A stretch of DNA of 64,000 nt from Rhodanobacter sp. ANJX3. GTDB lineage: Bacteria; Pseudomonadota; Gammaproteobacteria; Xanthomonadales; Rhodanobacteraceae. A program made the translations under genes and the position numbers. The number at the start of each line of letters is the position of its first letter. The first letter of the stretch is position 1. The stretch is taken from NCBI RefSeq assembly GCF_014200755.1, contig NZ_JACHCM010000001.1:290218-354217 (forward strand), written 5' to 3'. Under the pieces are notes generated by a model, which ran no database searches, was not told the origin of the DNA, and saw only the letters and a list, made by a program, of their open reading frames with translations. Shown here in pieces: positions 28,453 through 38,853 of this stretch.

Positions 28453-28619
28453 AATGACGACTGGGTTGACGTCGCTTGAACAAGGCCGCGCGCACGATTA
28501 CCGGATGGTAGAGCAACTCACAAGAAGTCGATCCGACCGGGAGCGGCAATTTGTGAGCAACTTTGATTGTGAGCCGAAGTCGGCGCTGCTCAGCGATGTG
28601 CAATGGGCGAATCAACGTC

Positions 28620-29627
28620 ATGGGGTTTAAATCCATCGGACGCGGAACAAGGGTTGCCATCGCGGCGACTGGCCTTCTCGAGCTGGCTTCTTCGTTGGCT
28701 GGCTGCAGCAGCGTGCGTCTGGGTTTCCTCGATCCTCACGGTCCCGTCGCGCAATCGCAGCACGACCAGCTTCTTGACGTGGTGGTGCTGCTGGCGATCT
28801 TCGTCGCGCTGCCGATTTTCGTGATCCTGCCCTGGTTTGCGTGGCGCTACCGTTATCGCGCCAGACGCGCGCGGTACGCGCCGAAATGGTCCTATTACGG
28901 GCCGCTGGAGGTGGCAACCTGGGGCGGTCCGCTGGTGATCGTGGCCCTGCTCAGCATCCTGGTCTGGCGCAGCACGCATGCACTGGATCCGTACAGGCGT
29001 ATCGCTTCCAGCGTCGCCCCCATGCGCGTGGAGGTCATCGGCTACGACTGGAAATGGCTCTTCATCTATCCGGACGAGGGGGTGGCCAGCATCGGCGAGT
29101 TGGCGCTTCCGGTCGGACGCCCCATTGCGCTGACGCTGACCTCCGCCACGGTGATGCAGTCGTTGCAGATTCCCGCGCTGGGCAGCCAGATCTATGCGAT
29201 GGGCGGTATGGTTACCCAGCTGAATCTGGAAGCCAGTGAGGCAGGGCGCTTCTTGGGCGAAAACACGATGTACAACGGCGACGGCTTTCATCAACAGCAC
29301 TTCACGGCCGTCGCCATGACGCCGACGGCATTTCTGGGTTGGGTGCGCCACGCCCGCACGCAGGGCGTGCCCATGAATTTGTCCGCGCTTGCGCTCATCG
29401 CCAGACGGTCGACGCAGGGCGAGCTGGTGGCGGCTCTGACCAGCCGTGGGGCCGCTGGTGGCAGCGTGTATTTCAAGGACGTCCCCGCGTCGCTTTTTTC
29501 CGCCGTGGTGGCAACAACCGGTACTGGTAAGCCCATGACCATCCCTGCGGATTCCGCTGCGGCGACAAACGGAACACCTGGCGCCGCAGCCACGACGGCA
29601 GACATGCCGATGGGGCAACGACGGTGA
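28620..29627 (+). CDS. cyoA: Cytochrome bo3-type quinol oxidase subunit II
   Basis: A 335-residue membrane-anchored lipoprotein, subunit II of a ubiquinol oxidase. The lipobox is LAGC with C29 as the lipidated residue. Two transmembrane helices follow (about 52-72 and 95-115), then a cupredoxin domain (VEVIGYDWKWLFIYPDEGVASIGELALPVG). The CuA ligands of cytochrome c oxidases are absent, as expected for a quinol oxidase. The C-terminal 40 residues are Ala/Thr-rich. The ATG at 28620 is chosen for the lipoprotein signal. Its TGA overlaps the GTG of cyoB. Confidence 0.93.
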   Translation: MGFKSIGRGTRVAIAATGLLELASSLAGCSSVRLGFLDPHGPVAQSQHDQLLDVVVLLAIFVALPIFVILPWFAWRYRYRARRARYAPKWSYYGPLEVATWGGPLVIVALLSILVWRSTHALDPYRRIASSVAPMRVEVIGYDWKWLFIYPDEGVASIGELALPVGRPIALTLTSATVMQSLQIPALGSQIYAMGGMVTQLNLEASEAGRFLGENTMYNGDGFHQQHFTAVAMTPTAFLGWVRHARTQGVPMNLSALALIARRSTQGELVAALTSRGAAGGSVYFKDVPASLFSAVVATTGTGKPMTIPADSAAATNGTPGAAATTADMPMGQRR

Positions 29628-31735
29628 TCGGCGCCGGCATGCTGGCGCATCCTTTCGGACGGCTTCGCCTTCAGGCGCTGCCGTTCTGGGACATGCTGCA
29701 ACACCCGAGCAAGGGCGTGGTGATCAACGGCATCATCGCCACCGGTGCGGCATTGATGGTGGTGTTGGGCGGTATCGTCACCGTCGCGCTGATCAGCCGC
29801 TATCGCCTGTGGCGCGTGCTCTGGTCGCAGTGGCTGACCAGCCCGGACCACAAGAAGATCGGCGTCATGTACGTGGTGCTGGCTTTTGTCATGCTGATAC
29901 GGGCGCTGCTCGAGGCGCTGCTGATGCGGGCGCAACAGGCATACGGTCTGGGCGGTGGCTTTCTGACGCCAAACCACTTTGCCCAGCTGTTCAGCACGCA
30001 CGGCACGATCATGATCTTCTTCATGGCCATGCCGTTTCTGACCGGCATCATCAATTACGTCATGCCGCTGCAGATCGGTGCGCGCGACGTTTCCTTTCCC
30101 GTGCTCAATTCCATCAGCCTCGCGCTGACGGCCGCCGGCGCCGCGCTGGTCATGATCTCGCTGGTGCTCGGCACGTTTTCGACGGGTGGCTGGTTAGGCT
30201 ATCCGCCGTATACGGAAGCCAGCTTCAGCCCGGGCGTTGGCCCGGATTACTGGATCTGGGCGCTGACGCTTTCCTCGCTGGGCTCCACGTTCACCGGCAT
30301 CAATTTCGCGGTCACTATTTACAAGAAACGCGCGCCGGGAATGACGTTGATGCGCCTGCCTCTTTTCACCTGGACGGCGCTGTGCACCAGTATCCTAATG
30401 ATTTTCGCGATGCCGCCGCTGACCGTGGCGACGGCGCAGCTGGCGCTGGACCGTTACCTGGGCTTCCATTTTTTCACGAACGATCTTGGCGGCAACATGA
30501 TGCACTTCGCCAACATGTTCTGGCTGTTTGGCCATCCGGAGGTCTATATCCTCATCCTGCCGGCGTTTGGCGTTTATTCGGAAACGATCTCCACGTTTTC
30601 CGGCAAGGCCTTATTCGGCTATCGTTCGCTCGTGGTGGCGACCATGGCGATTGGCGTTCTTTCCTTCACGGTCTGGTTGCACCATTTTTTTACCATGGGG
30701 CAGGGTGCAGATCTCAATGCAGCCTTCGGCGTGGCCACGATGCTGATCGGCATCCCGACCGGCGTCAAAATATATGACTGGATGTGGACGATGTTCCGCG
30801 GGCGCATACGTTTCAGTGTGCCGATGATCTATGCGATGGGCTTCATGCTGCTGTTCGTGCTGGGTGGCCTGAGTGGTGTGCTGCTGGCCGACCCGGTCAT
30901 CGATTATCAGGTGCACAACAGCGTTTTCCTCGTCGCGCACTTTCACAATGTGGCCGTGCCGGGGCTGCTGTTCGGCATGATCGCGGCGTACCATTTCTGG
31001 TTTCCCAAAGCGTTCGGTTTTCGTCTCGACGAACGCGGGGGGAAAGTGTCAGCGGTGTGCTGGATTCTCGGTTTCATGCTCGCCTTCTTTCCGCTTTATG
31101 CCCTGGGATTGATGGGCATGCCCCGGCGCACCGTGGCCTACACCGAGCCGGCCTATGTGCCGCTGGAAACGGTCGCTTTTTTCGGTGCCATCCTGGTGGT
31201 CGCAGCGCTATGCGCGCTGGGTGTGCAGCTGTGGGTATCGATCAAACACCGGCACGCGAACCGCGTGTTTGTTGGCGACCCCTGGGATGGCCGTAGCCTG
31301 GAATGGTCCATCTCGGCGCCGCCACCGGAATACAACTTTGCGGCAATTCCTGTGGTGACCGATCGCGACGCATTTACCGTGATGAAGGAAAGCGGGGCGG
31401 CCTACACAGCGGCCGTGCCGTTCGAGGATATCGAGGTTCCCCGAAACAGCGCGTTGGGGCCTGTGCTCGGCGCGGCGGGATTCGCCATCGCCTTCGGGCT
31501 GGTGTGGCACATCTGGTGGATGGTGATCATCTTCGGCACGATAGTAATCACCGCGATGATCGTTCGTGGCTTTGCCCGCAACACTTCGCGCGTCGTGACT
31601 GCGGAAGAAGTGCGCCGCCAGCATCAGCATTGGATGGATGCCGTGGCGCGCGCCGAGCCGATAGCGCGCGACAAGGAAACGACCTCTGCCAATGAGGGGC
31701 TGGCCATGCCGATCGATACGGGCGCCGAACAATGA
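29624..31735 (+). CDS. cyoB: Cytochrome bo3-type quinol oxidase subunit I
   Basis: A 703-residue catalytic subunit with about 14-15 transmembrane helices that reduces oxygen to water and pumps protons. Low-spin heme ligands are H126 and H441. CuB ligands are H304, H353 and H354. H304 sits in HPEVY, with E306 in the D-channel position and Y308 as the cross-linked tyrosine. H439 binds the high-spin heme. All match Escherichia coli CyoB with an offset of 20. The C-terminal tail is longer than usual. A GTG start overlaps cyoA, and the stop overlaps cyoC (ATGA), so the operon is translationally coupled. Confidence 0.96.
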   Translation: MIGAGMLAHPFGRLRLQALPFWDMLQHPSKGVVINGIIATGAALMVVLGGIVTVALISRYRLWRVLWSQWLTSPDHKKIGVMYVVLAFVMLIRALLEALLMRAQQAYGLGGGFLTPNHFAQLFSTHGTIMIFFMAMPFLTGIINYVMPLQIGARDVSFPVLNSISLALTAAGAALVMISLVLGTFSTGGWLGYPPYTEASFSPGVGPDYWIWALTLSSLGSTFTGINFAVTIYKKRAPGMTLMRLPLFTWTALCTSILMIFAMPPLTVATAQLALDRYLGFHFFTNDLGGNMMHFANMFWLFGHPEVYILILPAFGVYSETISTFSGKALFGYRSLVVATMAIGVLSFTVWLHHFFTMGQGADLNAAFGVATMLIGIPTGVKIYDWMWTMFRGRIRFSVPMIYAMGFMLLFVLGGLSGVLLADPVIDYQVHNSVFLVAHFHNVAVPGLLFGMIAAYHFWFPKAFGFRLDERGGKVSAVCWILGFMLAFFPLYALGLMGMPRRTVAYTEPAYVPLETVAFFGAILVVAALCALGVQLWVSIKHRHANRVFVGDPWDGRSLEWSISAPPPEYNFAAIPVVTDRDAFTVMKESGAAYTAAVPFEDIEVPRNSALGPVLGAAGFAIAFGLVWHIWWMVIIFGTIVITAMIVRGFARNTSRVVTAEEVRRQHQHWMDAVARAEPIARDKETTSANEGLAMPIDTGAEQ

Positions 31736-32367
31736 GTGACGGCATCGCCAAACATCCTGGACTCAATCTAGGCCCTGGTCACGGCAAAGACGATGCGGCG
31801 GCCGAAGGGCTGATGTTCGGCTTCTGGGTATTCATGATGAGCGATGCCATTCTTTTTGGCATGGTTTTCGCCACGTACCTCACGTCGCTGAGCGCCACCG
31901 CCGGTGGGCCCGGCGCCTCGCAGCTCTACGACCTCACCAGCACGTTCGTCGAAACCCTGCTGCTGCTGGCGAGCAGCTTCACCTTCGGCATGGCATCGCT
32001 GGCGATGAAATATCGGCATAGCGAGCGACGTCTGGTTGCCTGGCTGTTGGTGACGCTGCTGCTAGGGCTGGCCTTTATCGGCGTGGAGCTGCACGACTTC
32101 GCCAGCATGGCTGCTAAAGGTGGCGTGCCCACGCGCAGCGGATTTCTTTCGGCGTTCTTCGACCTGGTGCCGCTGCATGGGCTGCATGTAGCGGCAGGGT
32201 GCCTGTGGATGATTGCGTTGCTGGGCCAGCTCGTGCGCTACGGTGTGGATACCAAGGCCAAGCTCGGCATCATGCGGTTGGCGCTGTTCTGGCATTTTCT
32301 GGACATCATATGGATCGCCATTTTTTCAGTCGTCTATCTACCGGGGTGCATGCATGCCATCGGGTAA
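31732..32367 (+). CDS. cyoC: Cytochrome bo3-type quinol oxidase subunit III
   Basis: A 211-residue subunit III with five hydrophobic helices. GFWVFMMSDAILFGMVFATY near 25-44 and the acidic residue in the helix near 70 are typical, as is LVPLHGLHVAAGCLWM near 140. It stabilises the bo3 complex in the inner membrane. It overlaps cyoB by four bases and cyoD by 14. Confidence 0.94.
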   Translation: MSDGIAKHPGLNLGPGHGKDDAAAEGLMFGFWVFMMSDAILFGMVFATYLTSLSATAGGPGASQLYDLTSTFVETLLLLASSFTFGMASLAMKYRHSERRLVAWLLVTLLLGLAFIGVELHDFASMAAKGGVPTRSGFLSAFFDLVPLHGLHVAAGCLWMIALLGQLVRYGVDTKAKLGIMRLALFWHFLDIIWIAIFSVVYLPGCMHAIG

Positions 32368-32695
32368 CGAAAAAGCCGATCTCAAAGCGCAGGAACGCCG
32401 GGAATTCCTCAGCTATGTCTGGGGCCTTGGCTTGGCGCTCGCGCTCACGATCGTGCCGTTTGCCATGGTGAAATGGGGTGCGATGACGCCGCTAGCCGTG
32501 CTTGCCGTTATCGGCGTATTAGCGCTCGTGCAAATCGTCGTGCACTTTCGTTTCTTTCTGCATATCAGCTTCAGGCAGAAGCGCGAAGATCTTCAGCTTT
32601 TGATTTTCTCCGCCCTGATTCTTTCCATCATGCTGGCCGGCACGCTATGGATCATGGCCTCGCTGGGACTTCGTATGGGCATGGTACAAAACTGA
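32354..32695 (+). CDS. cyoD: Cytochrome bo3-type quinol oxidase subunit IV
   Basis: A 113-residue small subunit with three helices (YVWGLGLALALTIVPFAMV, LAVLAVIGVLALVQIVVHFRFFLHI, LLIFSALILSIMLAGTLWIMASL). QIVVHFRFFLH is the family signature. The ATG at 32354 lies inside the end of cyoC; a longer frame is antisense-like padding. It is the last gene of the operon. No cyoE (heme O synthase) is adjacent. Confidence 0.93.
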   Translation: MPSGNEKADLKAQERREFLSYVWGLGLALALTIVPFAMVKWGAMTPLAVLAVIGVLALVQIVVHFRFFLHISFRQKREDLQLLIFSALILSIMLAGTLWIMASLGLRMGMVQN

Positions 32696-32766
32696 GCGGA
32701 GGAAGGCTGTCAACATTTCTCAAACGTGACCTTAAAGTCGCCATCGATTGTTACCACGGGCGAGCT

Positions 32767-33075
32767 CTAGCAGCGATCGACGTGGGGTCGGATCGTAGCG
32801 GCAGCGCTTAGCCCATCAATCCTTGCGTCCGCTCTGGCTTCCAGCTCGCTCTCCCTTACGTCGAAAGTAATACCGTCATGCAACAACCGATACGAGTTAG
32901 GTGGATACATCTCTGCGATCGACCATTGCCCATACCAGCCAACATCATCAACAAAAAAAGCACCGGCCACGACGATAAATCCGTTGACATGATCCACAGA
33001 CGTAGGTGCCGTGCCGAAAGTCAGCGTGGCTGCTTCCGTGAGTTCGTTGCCACTAGTCCAATTAATCTTCGTCAT
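32767..33075 (-). CDS. Hypothetical protein
   Basis: A 102-residue soluble protein with no recognised family. It has a mixed sequence with a hydrophobic core (NGFIVVAGAFFVDDVGWYGQW) and an acidic C-terminal third. The ribosome site is weak. It follows another small minus-strand gene by 34 bases and converges on cyoD, so the two small genes may be one transcript. Confidence 0.5.
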   Translation of the reverse strand: MTKINWTSGNELTEAATLTFGTAPTSVDHVNGFIVVAGAFFVDDVGWYGQWSIAEMYPPNSYRLLHDGITFDVRESELEARADARIDGLSAAATIRPHVDRC

Positions 33076-33109
33076 AGTTTTTTATGGGGCTTCTATGATC
33101 TTCGATGTT

Positions 33110-33298
33110 TTATTCAGGTAACAGAATGACGGCCTCTACCTCGGTCTGCGTCATTCCCTCGTAGTTGGCTGAGCCGAAATCTGTCATCAGCTTGGCGAAT
33201 AAGCTTGCGGCGTAGGGGCTCTTTTCAGCATCGGTCGCATGGAGCCATGCCTCATAACCCTCAAGTACTAGCTTTCGATTACCGGCTGCGATCGGCAT
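33110..33298 (-). CDS. Small hypothetical protein
   Basis: A 62-residue protein starting MPIAAGNRKLVLEGYEAWL, mostly helical by eye and with no recognised family. The ATG at 33298 is chosen because GGAGAGAG lies just before it; an in-frame start six codons earlier is poorer. Confidence 0.55.
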   Translation of the reverse strand: MPIAAGNRKLVLEGYEAWLHATDAEKSPYAASLFAKLMTDFGSANYEGMTQTEVEAVILLPE

Positions 33299-33459
33299 AG
33301 CTCTCTCCACATCCAAAGCCGACTAATTACATTACTGAGTCGCGAGACTTCTACCCTTTTTAGAGAAAAGATGGTGCGTCGGATAGACGACATTACGGTA
33401 AGTTGACGTTTGCATAGTCATAGATCTCGACATCGAAGTTTAGTATTCGTCGATAAAAG

Positions 33460-34569
33460 CTAGATCAGGTTGGCGACATGGAAGGCTATCCGCTCATTTT
33501 CGCGAGCTGGCAAAACCAGGATGCTCAGTGACAATTCCAGGGCTCCGATGAGTTGTGTGACGCGTTCTCGCACTACGCCAGCGTTTTCACCTACGCCGCC
33601 CGTGAAAACCAGTACGTCAATGGCCCCCAGGGCGATGCACATCCCAGCGATTTGCTTCGCAACTGAGTGACTGAAGATATCGAGTGCGAGTGCCGCATCG
33701 GCATCGCCCCTATCGGATGCGCTTTGCAGATCGCGTAAATCGCCGTCCGATTTGGAGATTCCTGCAAGACCAGACCGATGTTCAAAAAGGTCTTCTAACG
33801 TGTTCACGTCGTAACGCTGTTCGCGCATCAGATAAAAAATTATCCCGGGATCGAGGTCGCCGGTACGGCGACTCATGACTACGCCGCCCATGGGCGTAAG
33901 TCCCATAGAAGTGTCCACGGATTGACCATTGAGAATCGCCGTAATGCTGCATCCCCCACCTAGGTGGGCGACAACCAACCGCCTTACCGGCGCATTTCTG
34001 AGCTGTTCAAGGACCGACTCGCAGGACAAGCCATGGAAACCAAAGCGCCTTATGCCGCTATCGCGGATTTGAGTGGGTAGCGGTAGTGTTGCCGCTAAAG
34101 CGGGGAGCGTCCTATGAAAAGCTGTGTCAAGGCATCCGACCTGCGGCGTACCCGGAAATGTCTCGAAACACTCATCAATCAAATCTAGCGAAGGCGGCAG
34201 GTGCAAAGGGGCAAAGGGCACCGCACGCCGAAGCGTAGCAACGACTGTCTTCGACAAGACAAGATGCTCCAAGATCGTTAGACCGCCATGCACTAAACGA
34301 TGGCCGATCGCGATGATTTCACCTTCCGCCAATGCCAATTCACGAAGCGAGGTCGTAATGAGCCCGGAGATGGGCACTTTCTTTAGCGGCTTTCTATCTT
34401 GATGTACGTAATCGAAGGACAGCTGAGGGGAGGTTTCACGAGACCCGATAGTCCCCGATCCTATTTCAGTCAGCGCGGCAGAAGCCAGACTGTAGAGAGA
34501 GAACTTCAACGAGCTTGAACCGATGTTGAGGCAAACAATGATGCCGCTCTTTTCAGGGCTCGCGTTCAT
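33460..34569 (-). CDS. ackA: Acetate kinase
   Basis: A 369-residue acetate kinase that converts acetyl phosphate and ADP to acetate and ATP. Visible motifs are LNIGSSSLKFSLY (N-terminal phosphate site), GHRLVHGG near 90, DTAFHRTLP, RRFGFHGLS near 160, HLGGGCSITAI near 190 and FTGGVGENAGVVRE near 315. It starts two bases after the phosphoketolase stop, so the pair is one operon that makes ATP from sugar phosphates through acetyl phosphate. The start at 34569 (MNASPEK) was taken over a longer frame inside the phosphoketolase gene. It is slightly shorter than typical (about 400 residues). Confidence 0.93.
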   Translation of the reverse strand: MNASPEKSGIIVCLNIGSSSLKFSLYSLASAALTEIGSGTIGSRETSPQLSFDYVHQDRKPLKKVPISGLITTSLRELALAEGEIIAIGHRLVHGGLTILEHLVLSKTVVATLRRAVPFAPLHLPPSLDLIDECFETFPGTPQVGCLDTAFHRTLPALAATLPLPTQIRDSGIRRFGFHGLSCESVLEQLRNAPVRRLVVAHLGGGCSITAILNGQSVDTSMGLTPMGGVVMSRRTGDLDPGIIFYLMREQRYDVNTLEDLFEHRSGLAGISKSDGDLRDLQSASDRGDADAALALDIFSHSVAKQIAGMCIALGAIDVLVFTGGVGENAGVVRERVTQLIGALELSLSILVLPARENERIAFHVANLI

Positions 34570-34571
34570 CG

Positions 34572-36938
34572 TTAGCTGACCGATGGGGCAACCCACTGCC
34601 AGTCTACAATCTCGGGAAGATCAATTCCGTTTTCACTGACGTACAGATGGTGTCGTTCAATATCGGTCCAGTAGCGCTGCCTTGCTGCTTCGACACGATC
34701 TTTCAGACGTGGAACCCGTTCAATCGCATCTAAGGCCAATTGAAAGCGGTCCATGTGATTCTTCACCATCATGTCCAATGCTGTGGTTGTCGTGCCCTCA
34801 TCACGGTAGCCACGAACATGAATATTTTGGTGGTTATGCCGGCGATAGGTCAACCGATGCACAATTCCGGGATAACCGTGAAACGCGAAAATTACCGGTT
34901 TGTCAGCGGTAAAAAGACGATCGAACTGGTCATTATCCATGCCGTGCGGTTCCTCGCTTGTGGGTTGAAGAATTAGCAGGTCTACGACGTTCACCACCCG
35001 GATACGCAGATCCGGCTCATAGCTGCGCAGTAGCATGACGGCAGCGAGTACCTCGACGGTGGGAGCATCACCGGCACAAGCCATAACAAGCTCTGGATCA
35101 TCTGGATCTGTGCTTGCCCACCGCCACGTGCCGGCTCCTGCCGCGCAATGCGCGCAGGCGTCTTCAATATTCAACCACTGCCAGTCGGCTTGCTTGCCTG
35201 CAACAATGACGTTGATGAGATGGCGGCTACGTAGACATTGATCTGCCACGTACAGTAGACAGTTGGCGTCGGGAGGGAGGTAAATTCGAACCACGGCAGA
35301 GCTCTTGTTCGCGGCGTGATCGATGAAGCCAGGATCCTGATGAGAAAAGCCGTTATGGTCCTGATGCCAGACATGAGACGAGAGCAGATAGTTAAGCGAA
35401 GCTAGCTTCGGACGCCATGGCATTGACCGGGTTACCTTCAACCACTTTGCATGTTGGTTGAACATCGAGTCGATAATGTGGATAAAGGCTTCATAACAGT
35501 TGAAAAGACCATGTCGCCCTGTGAGCAGATAACCCTCGAGCCAGCCTTGGCACTGGTGTTCACTCAGAACTTCCATGACGCGGCCAGTGGTCGCTAAGTC
35601 GGTGTCTGTCTCAATGGAGTCAGCCATCCAACTTTTCTGACTCACTTCGTATACGGCATCCAGCCTGTTAGACGCGGTTTCGTCCGGACCAAAAAGACGG
35701 AAATTCGCTTCCGCGTCGTTTAAGTGCATAACGTCACGCAGCCAGATGCCCAAGACCTTGGTTGCTTCTGCCTTCCGGTCACCCGGCGTCTCCACGAGCA
35801 CGGCTTGCTCCCTGAAGTCAGCCAGTATCAGCGGCTTTAGCAAATAGCCGCCGTTCGTGTGGGGATTCATTCCCATGCGACGATGGCCCTTGGGTGATAG
35901 CTCCTGTAGGTCCGGCACCAATCGCCCGTCCGCGTCAAAAAGGTTTTTAGGCGAATAGCTGCGCATCCATTTTTCGAGAGCTTTGAGATGCGTTTTTTTC
36001 TCTAGGTGAGCGATGGGAATTTGGTGAGAGCGCCAGCTCCCCTCGACTGGAAGTCCATCGACGCTTTTGGGGCCTGTCCATCCCTTTGGCGAGCGAAAAA
36101 TGATCAGCGGCCACGCCGGACGATTAGCAGGTTCGCCGGCCCTTCTAGCGGCGTGCTGTATACGTCGTATTTTTGCTAAAGCTCCATCAAGAGCGTCGGC
36201 AAAAGCGTCATGCATTTTCATCTCGTCGTCCCCCGAGACGACGATAGGGTCATAGCCATACCCTTGAAAGAGCTGAAGTAACTCGGTTTCACTTATCCGA
36301 GTGAGCAGGGTGGGATTGGCTATCTTGTATCCATTGAGGTGAAGAATCGGCAGGACCGCCCCATCGCGTATTGGATTGAGAAATTTATTGGAATGCCAGC
36401 TGGTAGCCAATGGACCTGTTTCGGCCTCACCATCGCCGACCACGCAAGCCACAATGAGATCCGGGTTGTCGAAGGCAGCTCCGTAAGCGTGGGATAGCGA
36501 GTATCCAAGCTCTCCACCTTCATGAATCGACCCAGGAGTATCGGGAGCCGCATGACTAGGAATGCCGTAGGGCCAAGAAAATTGGCGAAACAGCTGTCTC
36601 ATCCCCGCCGAATTCCGCTCAACCCTGGGATAGATCTCGCTGTAAGAGCCCTCCAAGTAAGTATGCGCAATTAGGCCTGGACCACCATGACCCGGGCCCG
36701 CTATAAAAATCATGTTCAGGTCAAACTGACAGATCGCACGATTGAGATGGGTATAGATGAAATTAAGCCCGGTCGTTGTTCCCCAGTGCCCTAACAATCG
36801 GGGTTTGATGTGCTTAAACGCCAGCGGTTCTTTGAGCAGGGGGTTCTCTTGCAGATATATCTGGCCAACCGTCAGGTAATTAGCCGCTGACCAATATCGA
36901 TGCAGGCGATCTCTTAAAGAAGTACTTAGAGCTTTCAT
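34572..36938 (-). CDS. xfp: Phosphoketolase (xylulose 5-phosphate/fructose 6-phosphate type)
   Basis: A 788-residue thiamine-diphosphate enzyme that cleaves xylulose 5-phosphate or fructose 6-phosphate with phosphate to give acetyl phosphate. It shows [13 protein letters not shown] near 80, [16 protein letters not shown] near 140, and the ThDP motif [15 protein letters not shown] near 168. Catalytic His residues, [18 protein letters not shown] near 515-532, are also in place. Length is normal for the family. It is followed at two bases by ackA, its usual metabolic partner, which captures the acetyl phosphate as ATP. Confidence 0.96.
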   Translation of the reverse strand: MKALSTSLRDRLHRYWSAANYLTVGQIYLQENPLLKEPLAFKHIKPRLLGHWGTTTGLNFIYTHLNRAICQFDLNMIFIAGPGHGGPGLIAHTYLEGSYSEIYPRVERNSAGMRQLFRQFSWPYGIPSHAAPDTPGSIHEGGELGYSLSHAYGAAFDNPDLIVACVVGDGEAETGPLATSWHSNKFLNPIRDGAVLPILHLNGYKIANPTLLTRISETELLQLFQGYGYDPIVVSGDDEMKMHDAFADALDGALAKIRRIQHAARRAGEPANRPAWPLIIFRSPKGWTGPKSVDGLPVEGSWRSHQIPIAHLEKKTHLKALEKWMRSYSPKNLFDADGRLVPDLQELSPKGHRRMGMNPHTNGGYLLKPLILADFREQAVLVETPGDRKAEATKVLGIWLRDVMHLNDAEANFRLFGPDETASNRLDAVYEVSQKSWMADSIETDTDLATTGRVMEVLSEHQCQGWLEGYLLTGRHGLFNCYEAFIHIIDSMFNQHAKWLKVTRSMPWRPKLASLNYLLSSHVWHQDHNGFSHQDPGFIDHAANKSSAVVRIYLPPDANCLLYVADQCLRSRHLINVIVAGKQADWQWLNIEDACAHCAAGAGTWRWASTDPDDPELVMACAGDAPTVEVLAAVMLLRSYEPDLRIRVVNVVDLLILQPTSEEPHGMDNDQFDRLFTADKPVIFAFHGYPGIVHRLTYRRHNHQNIHVRGYRDEGTTTTALDMMVKNHMDRFQLALDAIERVPRLKDRVEAARQRYWTDIERHHLYVSENGIDLPEIVDWQWVAPSVS

Positions 36939-37265
36939 GGATTTCTTCGTGCCCGTGTAGGCGAGGCGGTATCAAGTAACCGCATGGCAGTGCATCGTTC
37001 AACAGTGACCATTAACAGCGCGTGTCCTCGAAGCGTGCTCGGTGTGAACGGCCGCAGTCGAGAGCGAGTTTCGAATATTTAGCTGCGGACTCTCATTTGG
37101 CTCTCCCCGCCGCGCTCCCCGACAAAACGTATGCCGGGAACGTCGAAACCAGGTTGCCCGATGCCGACAACGCGATCACGGCGGGGCGGGCAGCTCATTA
37201 TTTGGCACCGATTTGAGACTAACGGCGTGAGCGTCTTTGCCCAACCGTTCTGATTCTTACGCTGT
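36939..37265. other. Upstream region of the phosphoketolase operon
   Basis: About 330 bases between two minus-strand genes. It should carry the xfp-ackA promoter. No gene, repeat or strong hairpin was recognised. Confidence 0.4.
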
Positions 37266-37742
37266 CTAACGATCTGATGTAACAGTGATTCGACCGTTCG
37301 GCTCCAGACGGGCATTGTCGCAATCGTTTATATCTTCGCGGCCCGCAGAGTGAAGTGCGCGATCAAACGCGGCTAAAGGTATGTTGCATCGCTTAAGTGC
37401 ACCGGGAACGTGTTTTCCACGACGAACAAGGAACGTCGCTTTTCCTTCAACGATACGATTTACGACCGGGTATTTTGTGCAGATGATTGCAAGAAATTTG
37501 TCGGTCGCCAAGATGCCCGTAACGGCGATCAGCGCCCCAAGGAAGGAGGTGTCAGCCCCAATGATGGAGGTACGCAGCGTGCCACCGACCAAGACAAGAA
37601 CGATGACGTCAAACGCGGACATTTCGCCGAAGGAGCGTTTGCCGGATACGCGCATCAGTAAAAGCAAAATGAGGTAGACTGCGACGCCTCGTACCGCGAA
37701 TTCCCACCAAGGCAGAGCAAGTCCGTTGATAATTGATGACAT
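37266..37742 (-). CDS. DUF421 membrane protein
   Basis: A 158-residue protein of the DUF421/YetF family. Two or three N-terminal helices (VRGVAVYLILLLLMRVSG, FDVIVLVLVGGTL, FLGALIAVTGILAT) precede a small cytoplasmic domain (GKATFLVRRGKHVPGALKR ... ALHSAGREDINDCDNARLEPNGRITVT). R-V-S-G-K-R-S-F-G-E-M-S is the conserved motif after helix 2. GGAG lies seven bases before the ATG at 37742. The family has no settled function. Confidence 0.88.
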   Translation of the reverse strand: MSSIINGLALPWWEFAVRGVAVYLILLLLMRVSGKRSFGEMSAFDVIVLVLVGGTLRTSIIGADTSFLGALIAVTGILATDKFLAIICTKYPVVNRIVEGKATFLVRRGKHVPGALKRCNIPLAAFDRALHSAGREDINDCDNARLEPNGRITVTSDR

Positions 37743-37858
37743 ATGCGTTCTCCGAAAAGTGGCGTCATTCATTCGTCGATAGGCATCAGTCGCTAGACGC
37801 TTGGTCAGCAGGCTCCACGGTAATGGGCGGCTTCATTGACGAAGATTCAGTGGGGTCT

Positions 37859-38566
37859 CTACGCAACTCCGTGAGCACTGTCCCCGCCGGTCACAGCTAT
37901 TGTCGTGCCAGTAATCATACGTGCTGCGTAGGACGCGAGAAAAACTACAGCAGACGCAACGTCTTCCGGCTCAATCCAGGGAAGACCAAGGGGAGTTTTC
38001 CCCTTAAGAACTTTGATTGCCGCCGATTCGTCTTTCTCGGGGTCAACCGATGCTGACTTTCCGCCTTCCCCGAGCGCTTGCGCGTATCGATCCTCATGCC
38101 GGGTAAGAGTCGTATTAATGAGGCCTGGAATGACGGCATTCACCGTAATTTTGTGCTCTACGAGTTCCAAAGCGACTGATTTCATCAGCCCGAGAATTCC
38201 CCACTTTGACGCTGAATAAGATGCTCCGAATTTCGTGCCAGGCTGGATACCCGCGTTTGCGAAGACGATATCAATGCGTTTCAATTCAGTTTTGATCTGA
38301 TGGGCAAGATCTCGTAACGCAGGCATGTTTCGCTGGTCTAGTTGATAAGCGAGCCAGCGTCTGCCCAGCGCTTGCACCGAGCGACCGGTTTGCGACAAGT
38401 CCTCAGGCGACGCGGGTCTATAATCAGGAATGGAACTTACCGGCGCCGCTGCGTCTATTCCGACGATATCGCAACCCTCAGTGGCTAGCGCAACAGCCGC
38501 TGCACGTCCAAAACCCTTAGCCGCGCCAGTCACCACGGCTACGCGTCCTTCCAAAGATAGCGTCAT
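37859..38566 (-). pseudogene. SDR oxidoreductase with an internal deletion that removes the catalytic Ser region
   Basis: A 235-residue short-chain dehydrogenase like those annotated as mycofactocin-coupled SDRs. The cofactor motif TGAAKGFG (13-20) and NAG (104-106) are present, as are Y117 and K121 of YSASK. However, NAG and the catalytic Tyr are only about 13 residues apart, against roughly 60 in normal SDRs. FANAGIQ is joined directly to PGTKFGASYSASK, so about 50 residues have been lost in frame, including beta-5 and the catalytic Ser. The rest, to GTTIAVTGGDSAHG, is normal. The product is unlikely to be an active dehydrogenase. Confidence 0.8.
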
Positions 38567-38853
38567 AGCTTGATTCCGTTGGCAGGCGGTAGGTTTATTT
38601 GATAACCGCCGCTGCAATTGCATCGATGCTCAGTGGGTTTGACCACCACGATACAATGAGCGCTCTCATGTGAGGCGATTGCCTATGAACTGTCGCTTGA
38701 CTGTGAACTGGGCGCTCAGTCCAGCGAGCTAAGCCAACCTCTGAACGAGCGGCAAGTCCTGCGCTTGGGCCAAGGTGGAAGTGGAGAATCTCCTTGCTAA
38801 AAAAAACCCACAGCGGCGGCCGGTCGACCCGGTGCTTAATCGGCGATTAGGTG

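Noticed and set aside
28590..29618. Minus-strand frame of 342 codons opposite cyoA
   Set aside because: Antisense to a clearly conserved gene; His/Arg-rich composition typical of shadow frames in GC-rich DNA.
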